DNA of 10,938 nucleotides from NCBI GenBank assembly GCA_015488125.1, contig WFOJ01000023.1, positions 1 through 10,938 on the forward strand, read 5' to 3'. Position 1 is the stretch's first letter. Each line of letters begins with the position of its first letter. This document shows, one piece after another, positions 7,031 through 10,938 of the stretch. A program made the translations under genes and the position numbers. Under the pieces are notes generated by a model. It was given only the letters and a program-made list of their open reading frames with translations. It was not told where the DNA came from and searched no databases. This DNA is from Mariprofundaceae bacterium (GTDB lineage: Bacteria > Pseudomonadota > Zetaproteobacteria > Mariprofundales > Mariprofundaceae).

Positions 7031-8092
7031 TTAATGATCAACGGAGGCTGTTGCTCGCTGGCAAAACATGGCATCACCATAGGAGAAAAAACGGTACTGC
7101 CGGGCAATGGCGTGAGCGTAGGCAGCATGCACCCGTTCGCCACCAATCAGTGCTGCCACCAACATCAACAAGGTGGAGCGAGGCAGGTGAAAATTGGTCA
7201 GCAAAGCATCCACCAGGCGAAATTCGTAGCCCGGATAAATAAACAGCCGACTGCGCCCACTGCCTGCCCGCAAGCGAACACCATCATCTGTGATGATCGC
7301 TGCAGACTCCAGACAACGCAAGCTTGTGGTGCCGACGGCAACAATGCGCTGCCCTTGTTGCCGAGCCTGATTGATGCGCTCTGCTGCCTGTTCATCAACA
7401 TGCCAAACTTCCTCATGCATACGATGCTCAGGAATATGTTCGACGTCCACCGGCTGAAACGTGCCTGGCCCGACATGCAGGGTAACTTCAGTAAAACTTG
7501 CCCCCGCCTGCCGCATGGCCTGCATCAGTGCTTCTGTTAAATGCAGACCCGCCGTCGGCGCAGCAACAGCGCCGGCATGGCGGGCAAACACCGTTTGGTA
7601 ACGCTCTTGATCCTCTGCTGTATCGTCGCGTTGCATATAAGGTGGCAGCGGCATATGACCATGCCGTTCGATAGCAGCGGCAACATCGTCAGCATGCAGG
7701 TGCAGCCGCAGGGTTCGTCCTTCTCTGGCGAGAACCTCAGCCTCAAAGCCATCGGCGATATGAATCCATGTACCGACGTTGATGGGTTTGTTGGCCTTCC
7801 CCCAGGCCAGCCACACATCTTCGCTGTCCGTTTTTTCCAGCAGCAGCAGTTCAACCCGTCCGCCGCTGGCTTTACGTCCGTGCAGGCGGGCGGGAATCAC
7901 CCGGGTATTGTTCAACACCCAGAGATCACCCGTTCTGACCAGCGCAGGCAAATCCCGCATGCAGCGATCAAATAATTGCTCGCCATGCACCTGCAACAGC
8001 CGCGAAGCATCCCGCTGTGGCAATGGTTGCCGAGCAATCAATGATTCCGGCAGCTCAAAATCATAGTACGATAGCTGAAGTTCAGGCTTCAA
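7031..8092 (-). CDS. queA: S-adenosylmethionine:tRNA ribosyltransferase-isomerase QueA
   Basis: QueA transfers and rearranges the ribosyl part of S-adenosylmethionine onto the preQ1 base at tRNA position 34, giving epoxyqueuosine. Conserved blocks follow E. coli QueA in order: DFELPESLIA, LNNTRVIPARLHGRKASGG, GHMPLPPYM, GAVAAPTAGLHL, LHVGPGTFQPV, VGTTSLRCLES, FIYPGY, TNFHLPRSTLLMLVAA and YRFFSYGDAM. From the TTG at 8092 the product is 353 residues, against 356 in E. coli. Its N-terminus (MKPELQLSYYDFELPE) then has the normal length, and a GGA lies 5 nt upstream. An ATG at 8131 would add 13 residues without family support. With the TTG start the gene overlaps the rpiA end by 11 bp, which suggests coupled translation. 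queA is often followed by tgt; here it is followed by rodA. Confidence 0.96.
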   Translation of the reverse strand: MKPELQLSYYDFELPESLIARQPLPQRDASRLLQVHGEQLFDRCMRDLPALVRTGDLWVLNNTRVIPARLHGRKASGGRVELLLLEKTDSEDVWLAWGKANKPINVGTWIHIADGFEAEVLAREGRTLRLHLHADDVAAAIERHGHMPLPPYMQRDDTAEDQERYQTVFARHAGAVAAPTAGLHLTEALMQAMRQAGASFTEVTLHVGPGTFQPVDVEHIPEHRMHEEVWHVDEQAAERINQARQQGQRIVAVGTTSLRCLESAAIITDDGVRLRAGSGRSRLFIYPGYEFRLVDALLTNFHLPRSTLLMLVAALIGGERVHAAYAHAIARQYRFFSYGDAMFCQRATASVDH

Positions 8093-8759
8093 TGCGTTCC
8101 ACGCCGTCCGGAGTACCCATGAGTACCACATCGCCCTTATGACTAAAGCGCGAGAAAATCCCGCAGGTTACCACGCCTGGCACATGATTCAGGCGCTCTT
8201 CCAGTAAATCCGGCTCGGTGATGCGCAAGCCATGTACATCCAGGATAATATTGCCGTTATCTGTGGTAAAGCCTTCGCGCAACACAGGATCGCCCCCCAG
8301 TTCGCGGGCAATACCGGCAACATAGGCACGAGCCATGGGGATTACTTCAATCGGCAAGGGGAAAGCGCCCAGGTGCTCCACCTGCTTGCTTTGATCGACA
8401 ATGCAGATAAATTGTGCTGAGGCACAGGCAACGATCTTCTCCCGCGTCAGTGCGCCGCCACCACCTTTGGTCAGATTATTTTCACCATCGAATTCGTCCG
8501 CACCGTCAATATAAACTGATAGTTGCCGCACCTCCGCCAGTGCATCATTCAGATCGAGTACCGGAATACCATGCGCACGCAGGCGTTCTGCCGTTGCTTC
8601 CGAACTGGCCACCGTGCCTCTGATGCTGTCTTTGATAGTGGCCAACGCATCAATAAATTTGTTGGCCGTTGAACCTGTGCCCACGCCAATAATGGTACCT
8701 GCCTGCACATATTCCAGCGCCGCTTTCGCTACCCGGGTTTTGAGTTCATCCTGAGTCAT
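8082..8759 (-). CDS. rpiA: Ribose-5-phosphate isomerase A
   Basis: RpiA interconverts ribose-5-phosphate and ribulose-5-phosphate in the non-oxidative pentose phosphate pathway. The 225-residue product is close to the 219 of E. coli. The phosphate-binding loop GVGTGSTANKFI is at 25-36. The active-site run DGADEF and TKGGGGALTREKI provides D85, D88, K98 and E107, matching E. coli D81, D84, K94 and E103. The start is the ATG at 8759 (MTQDELKTRV), preceded by an AGAGGATGGAG ribosome site. An upstream in-frame ATG at 8816 would add a 19-residue tail without homology. This is the first gene of the four-gene operon. Confidence 0.97.
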   Translation of the reverse strand: MTQDELKTRVAKAALEYVQAGTIIGVGTGSTANKFIDALATIKDSIRGTVASSEATAERLRAHGIPVLDLNDALAEVRQLSVYIDGADEFDGENNLTKGGGGALTREKIVACASAQFICIVDQSKQVEHLGAFPLPIEVIPMARAYVAGIARELGGDPVLREGFTTDNGNIILDVHGLRITEPDLLEERLNHVPGVVTCGIFSRFSHKGDVVLMGTPDGVERIEA

Positions 8760-8830
8760 GCTCCATCCTCTCTGTTTTTTTGTGTTTACGCAATCGCTCC
8801 CTGCCTTTCCACACATGTAGAATGTGCTTG

Positions 8831-8847
8831 TTGCGCACAGTGCGGAA
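8831..8847. promoter_or_regulatory. Palindromic operator-like site upstream of rpiA
   Basis: TTGCGCACAGTGCGGAA is an imperfect palindrome: the core CGCAC-A-GTGCG is perfect and the outer arms differ at one position. It lies about 23 bp downstream of the possible -10 box, where a repressor could act. A second short inverted repeat, CACAT-GTAGA-ATGTG, is at 8812-8826. No regulator can be named. Confidence 0.25.
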
Positions 8848-8869
8848 CAGAGGCAGGGCGAACAACAGC

Positions 8870-8875
8870 ATTATA
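8870..8875 (-). promoter_or_regulatory. Possible -10 box for the rpiA-queA-rodA operon
   Basis: Reading the minus strand, an exact TATAAT lies about 110 bp upstream of the rpiA ATG. At the usual 17-bp distance the -35 position reads ACTGGC, which is a poor match, so activator dependence or chance are both possible. Confidence 0.3.
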
Positions 8876-9059
8876 AATCTGAATTCAACACAGCCAGTCT
8901 ATTTGCAAGGCGATGACATGCAAATTCTGCTCCAAATCAACTCGTTGGGTACCTACGTCATTTGCGCGCTTCATCCTGCCGTAGCAAACATGAGGCTTGC
9001 TGCTTCTGTACCATACATCTGATTGCCGATCGTTGATCAGCAGTTTCATTATGCCCTGT

Positions 9060-9109
9060 GAGTTTTCCACAGTGATTGTGGACAAGGTTGTGGAAAACTC
9101 TGTGAATAA
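9060..9109. other. DnaA-box cluster; candidate replication-origin element
   Basis: Three 9-mers match the consensus TTWTNCACA exactly: TTTTCCACA at 9063-9071 (plus), TTTTCCACA at 9089-9097 (minus) and TTATTCACA at 9101-9109 (minus). A fourth, TTGTCCACA at 9077-9085 (minus), differs at one position. The outer pair lies inside a perfect 12-bp inverted repeat, GAGTTTTCCACA (9060-9071) and TGTGGAAAACTC (9089-9100). Further one-mismatch boxes are CTTTCCACA at 8805-8813 and ATATACACA at 9206-9214. Such density is typical of oriC or of DnaA-controlled promoters. dnaA, dnaN and other usual oriC neighbours are not in this window. Confidence 0.55.
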
Positions 9110-9160
9110 CATGAAAAAGCTGTTGTCATAAAGGCAGTTATTGCCCTCCATGATCAATGC

Positions 9161-9214
9161 CTAAAAAATAACCAAAATAAAAACATTGTTTTTTATCAAT
9201 GTGTTATATACACA
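9161..9214. other. AT-rich segment, possible DNA-unwinding element
   Basis: About 44 of these 54 bases are A or T. The segment lies 50 bp from the DnaA-box cluster, the spacing expected for an unwinding element of a replication origin. Within it ACATTG (9183-9188) and CAATGT (9197-9202) can pair across an 8-base T-rich loop. TGTG-TTATATA-CACA (9200-9214) is symmetric. Confidence 0.4.
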
Positions 9215-9334
9215 GCGGGAATAAATCCATGGATTTCAAGGTGATAAGGGAAACAGTGTTTCTCGATCTGAACAACACTGAATAACTTCATTGCATCAGC
9301 AGCTGGCATAGCCTGTGTTTATAGCTTACATCAG

Positions 9335-9350
9335 CTACTATATGTAGTAG
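9335..9350. repeat. Perfect 6-bp hairpin upstream of the small PilZ gene
   Basis: CTACTA and TAGTAG pair perfectly around a four-base TATG loop, about 115 bp before the PilZ start codon. There is no T-run after it, so it is not an obvious terminator. It could be an operator or a leader-RNA stem. It contains TACTAT, a fair -10 match, but no partner -35. Confidence 0.35.
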
Positions 9351-9466
9351 GTTCGTAGAGCAAAACACCCGTCGCTCGTCCTTCATCAGCATTTTCCGCA
9401 TGTTGTTGCAGTTGAGCAGTGATCGCATAGCCTCGCAGGCAGCTTGAGGGACAGGGGAATAGCACC

Positions 9467-9811
9467 ATGTTTTTTGATATGCATGAGCAACGCAGGTTTT
9501 TACGTTTTAATGTGGATTTTCCAGCGCGTATTATTGTCAATTCTGGACAGGGAGATGAATCTGTGCTGGAAGGCAAAATTCTTGATATTTCTGATGCCGG
9601 ATTTCGCATGGTACTGGATGCCAGTACAGCGCTTACCTCGGGCCAGCACCTGGAGGTTATTCTGTACCGTCCGGATAATAGCGGGCAAGAGCCAGTGGAA
9701 ATTTCAGCCACCCTGGTCTGGTTGGAACACGACAATCCTGAGCGGGGACGTATGATGATTGGCGCTTATCTGAATGATCTTCTGGATCTTGACCTGAATG
9801 AACTTATGTAA
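9467..9811 (+). CDS. Small stand-alone PilZ domain protein (c-di-GMP receptor)
   Basis: This is a 114-residue cytoplasmic protein consisting of a single PilZ domain. Both ligand motifs are present: RRFLR (R9-xxx-R13) and DISDAG (D40-x-S42-xx-G45). They are followed by the strands HLEVILYR, ATLVWLE and MMIGAYL that close the PilZ barrel. A leucine/aspartate-rich tail (LLDLDLNELM) ends the protein. Proteins of this kind bind cyclic di-GMP and change partner activity in motility, attachment or polysaccharide secretion; no partner is identifiable here. The start at 9467 is supported by AGGGGA 8 nt upstream. A second in-frame ATG at 9479 is less well placed. The gene points away from the rpiA operon across the non-coding region, and a repeat copy begins 8 bp behind its stop. 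Confidence 0.9.
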   Translation: MFFDMHEQRRFLRFNVDFPARIIVNSGQGDESVLEGKILDISDAGFRMVLDASTALTSGQHLEVILYRPDNSGQEPVEISATLVWLEHDNPERGRMMIGAYLNDLLDLDLNELM

Positions 9812-9819
9812 TCTGCCGC

Positions 9820-9904
9820 ACCAGGAATCTCTCGTACTTTGGCAATCGTCACGAGAAATAGCGGAGTTGAGCTAAATATACGATCTGTCGGCGGCAAATA
9901 GCAG
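9820..9904 (+). repeat. Intergenic repeat, copy B
   Basis: This segment aligns with the reverse complement of 2205-2288 at 65 of 85 columns, including the exact 18-mer at 9832-9849. It lies 8 bp after the stop codon of the small PilZ gene, in that gene's orientation, as copy A does behind the large PilZ gene. At the small internal hairpin, copy A has GGT-TGA-ACC and copy B has AGT-TGA-GCT: pairing is kept although two of the six stem bases differ. Confidence 0.8.
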
Positions 9905-9925
9905 CGCTACTTAACAGAAACAGGG

Positions 9926-10009
9926 CTAAGATTTGGCCAATATCCGGTTGTTCGTAGTAGATTTGTCAAGGTCCGACCATTTCCGTGCTTCAGTCTTCTT
10001 TCTGGCCAT
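9926..10009 (-). CDS. Possible 27-residue basic peptide
   Basis: The frame encodes 27 residues beginning MARKKTEARKWSDLDKS and ends at TAG. The start at 10009 has a full AGGAGG ribosome site 8 nt upstream (10018-10023), which is rare by chance. The peptide is basic and hydrophilic and I do not recognise it. Its ribosome site and start lie within the large hairpin at 10004-10064, so folding could hide or expose them. It may equally be the truncated start of a former gene. Confidence 0.3.
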   Translation of the reverse strand: MARKKTEARKWSDLDKSTTNNRILAKS

Positions 10010-10064
10010 CGCGTCATCCTCCTTTTGTTTGTCTTCTCAAAACCAGAAGAATGACGCGGTGGCC
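10004..10064. repeat. Long imperfect inverted repeat (hairpin)
   Basis: GGCCATCGCGTCAT (10004-10017) pairs with ATGACGCGGTGGCC (10051-10064) over 14 bp, with one U-G pair in a plus-strand RNA. Inside it TCTTCT (10032-10037) pairs with AGAAGA (10045-10050) around a CAAAACC loop. The left side carries an unpaired 14-base segment, CCTCCTTTTGTTTG. No T-run follows on either side, so it is not a standard terminator. It could be a small-RNA stem, a miniature mobile-element structure or a recombination site. Confidence 0.6.
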
Positions 10065-10168
10065 GCCTGCATCAATTCCTTCATACACCACGAAGCGGGA
10101 CACTAACTCTGAAACAGGATCAGGGGGTGATGAATGTCGGCTTTAATATTTCCAGGTGAGTATCGAGT

Positions 10169-10788
10169 TTATGTTTTTTTGTAATAGGTTACAGCCTCTT
10201 CAATGCTTCCTTCCATAATGGACATGTCGCTATTAATTACAATGCCTCGGTTGCATGTTTTTAATAAAAAATTAAGGCCATGAGAAACAATGACAACTGT
10301 ACGATCGGACGCTGTCATCGCAATGATTTTATCAATAGATTTTCCCCTGAAATTCTCATCTCCAACTCCTAGTACTTCGTCAATCAGCAAAATATCGGGA
10401 GAACTCTCAACAGCAATAGAAAACCCAAGTCGCATTTTCATGCCAAGGGAGTAGGCATACAGAGGTTCGTCAATATGGTGACCAAGTTCGGAAAATTCGA
10501 TAATTTTTTCCATTTTATCATCAATTTCCGACTTTGACATTCCAAGTGTTAATCCGCCAATGATAATGTTTCGTCTGCCACTGAGGTGAGGTAAAAAGCC
10601 AGCTTGCATCGCCAGTAATGAGGCTTTGTTGTTAAAACGTTCAATACTACCTTCACAAGGATCAATAATTCCTGCGATAAGTCTGAGTAGTGTGCTTTTA
10701 CCTACACCATTTTTTCCTATAACTCCTAATGTTTCTCCATGAAAAATATCAAGGTTAATATTCCTGATTGGCCAATACCGTTTGCCAC
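10169..10788 (-). pseudogene. Polysaccharide-export ABC transporter ATPase, 5' end lost to an insertion sequence
   Basis: The reading frame continues from codons for GKRYWPIRNINLDIFHGE at the insertion boundary to YYKKT and TAA at 10169. It carries Walker A GKNGVGKST, a Wzt/KpsT-type signature YSLGMKMRLGFSIA, Walker B DILLIDEVLGVGDE and the H-loop VIVSHG. Such ATPases energise export of O-antigen or capsule polysaccharide across the inner membrane. The short C-terminus lacks the carbohydrate-binding domain of long Wzt proteins. About 20-30 N-terminal residues are missing. Upstream in frame there is only insertion sequence and a stop codon, and no ATG occurs before 10609, which is after Walker A, so the gene is probably dead. 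The sequence is visibly more AT-rich than the operon to its left, consistent with a transferred polysaccharide cluster. Confidence 0.88.
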
Positions 10789-10938
10789 CAGGGCAATCGC
10801 ATTAAAATCTTACCCGCCAAGAACCTTGAGCAAGTACTTGTGATCCCATCCGGCACGTAATCGTTTAACTTTCATTCCTACCTTGAGAGATTTTTCCGCC
10901 TTGAGAAGGTTCAAAGCGATATGGCGAAGCGTTGCAAA
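10789..10938 (-). mobile_element. ISAs1-family insertion sequence, partial (one end in window)
   Basis: The plus-strand sequence from 10789, CAGGGCAATCGCATTAAAAT, looks like the outer tip of an ISAs1-type terminal repeat. It starts exactly where the ABC ATPase homology stops and lies 21 bp from the transposase stop codon. The element continues beyond the right edge. If it duplicated its target, the flanking GTGGCAAAC (10780-10788, minus strand) should recur at the far end. Confidence 0.8.
10810..10938 (-). CDS. ISAs1-family transposase, C-terminal 42 residues only
   Basis: The frame is open from the right edge to TAA at 10810. Its sequence contains LRHIALNLLKAEKSLKVGMK and KRLRAGWDHKYLLKVLGG. 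It matches the C-terminal pattern of the H-repeat/ISAs1 transposases of E. coli (LRHIAINLLNSEKTFKAGLR, then KYLAS/NYLASVLAG-like). The DDE catalytic residues lie outside the window. Transcription runs toward the disrupted ABC ATPase gene. Confidence 0.85.
   Translation of the reverse strand, partial: FATLRHIALNLLKAEKSLKVGMKVKRLRAGWDHKYLLKVLGG

Larger units (their letters stand above)
8760..9466. other. 707-bp non-coding region between rpiA and the small PilZ gene
   Basis: No coding frame here has a ribosome site and a plausible product. The region contains the rpiA upstream signals, a cluster of DnaA-box-like 9-mers (9063-9109), and an AT-rich segment (9161-9214). It also has four GATC sites (9028, 9035, 9152 and 9265) and a 7-bp inverted repeat, CAGTGTT/AACACTG (9254-9280). 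A 6-bp hairpin lies at 9335-9350. The flanking genes diverge from it. Size, AT content and box density resemble a bacterial replication origin or another DnaA-binding regulatory locus. Confidence 0.6.
9812..10168. other. Intergenic stretch between the small PilZ gene and the ABC remnant
   Basis: This 357-bp stretch has no recognisable gene. It holds repeat copy B (9820-9904), a possible 27-codon frame (9926-10009, minus) and a long hairpin (10004-10064). The 8-mer GAAACAGG occurs directly repeated at 9917-9924 and 10111-10118, bracketing about 190 bp. A frame on the minus strand ending at 10014 (…VSRFVVYEGIDAGGHRVI…) is open back to about 10142, but it has only a GTG start and no family match that I recognise. 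The stretch looks like accumulated intergenic debris beside an insertion sequence. Confidence 0.55.

Noticed and set aside
6701..7540. 279-codon plus-strand frame across the rodA-queA junction
   Set aside because: It lies antisense to two confidently identified genes and its product is a low-complexity Gln/His-rich translation.
8885..9157. 90-codon minus-strand frame over the DnaA-box region
   Set aside because: It has no ribosome site and no family resemblance. The DnaA-box spacing and AT-rich segment explain the sequence better.
9331..9735. 134-codon minus-strand frame over the small PilZ gene
   Set aside because: It is opposite a PilZ gene that has both ligand motifs and a good ribosome site, and it has no recognisable domain itself.
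9820..9924. Integron attC site in repeat copy B
   Set aside because: GTTGAGC fits GTTRRRY and ACTTAAC fits RYYYAAC, but they occur in the reverse order to an attC site and the second is absent from copy A.
1..10938. CRISPR arrays, tRNA or rRNA genes, riboswitches
   Set aside because: I saw no regularly spaced direct repeats, no cloverleaf or rRNA-like conserved stretches, and no recognisable aptamer.

Overview
The window reads as chromosome of a Gram-negative proteobacterium, most like the gamma class. FtsH, RodA, QueA and RpiA all follow the Escherichia coli proteins closely in length and motifs. PilZ-type cyclic-di-GMP proteins and a polysaccharide-export ATPase also fit. I cannot name the genus.

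Left part (1-4025, minus strand). The 5' 591 codons of ftsH, a membrane-bound AAA+ zinc protease, run off the left edge. Upstream lies a 526-bp gap holding a degenerate repeat copy and one doubtful 72-codon frame. Next is a 574-residue protein with a C-terminal PilZ-like domain. A 208-bp region separates it from a divergent plus-strand gene (4234-5013) for a YiiX/YebB-like permuted-papain cysteine hydrolase.

Centre (8759 down to 5088, minus strand). This is a tight four-gene operon: rpiA (ribose-5-phosphate isomerase), queA (queuosine tRNA modification), rodA (peptidoglycan polymerase of the elongasome) and a sterol-desaturase/fatty-acid-hydroxylase membrane enzyme. The genes overlap or lie 3 bp apart, so they are probably co-transcribed and partly translationally coupled. 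A good -10 box lies about 110 bp upstream of rpiA.

Right part (8760-10938). A 707-bp non-coding stretch contains four DnaA-box-like 9-mers within 47 bp, three of them exact. Two sit in a perfect 12-bp inverted repeat, and a 54-bp segment of about 81% A+T follows. The nearest genes point away from it on both sides. It is a candidate replication origin or other DnaA-binding locus, although dnaA itself is not in view. Next comes a small stand-alone PilZ protein with both c-di-GMP motifs. After it come a second copy of the repeat, a long hairpin and a possible 27-residue peptide gene. An AT-rich polysaccharide-export ABC ATPase gene follows, its 5' end cut off by an ISAs1-family insertion sequence that continues off the right edge.

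The most unusual features are the DnaA-box cluster and the diverged 85-bp repeat, whose two visible copies each sit just behind the stop codon of a PilZ gene, in the same orientation as that gene.
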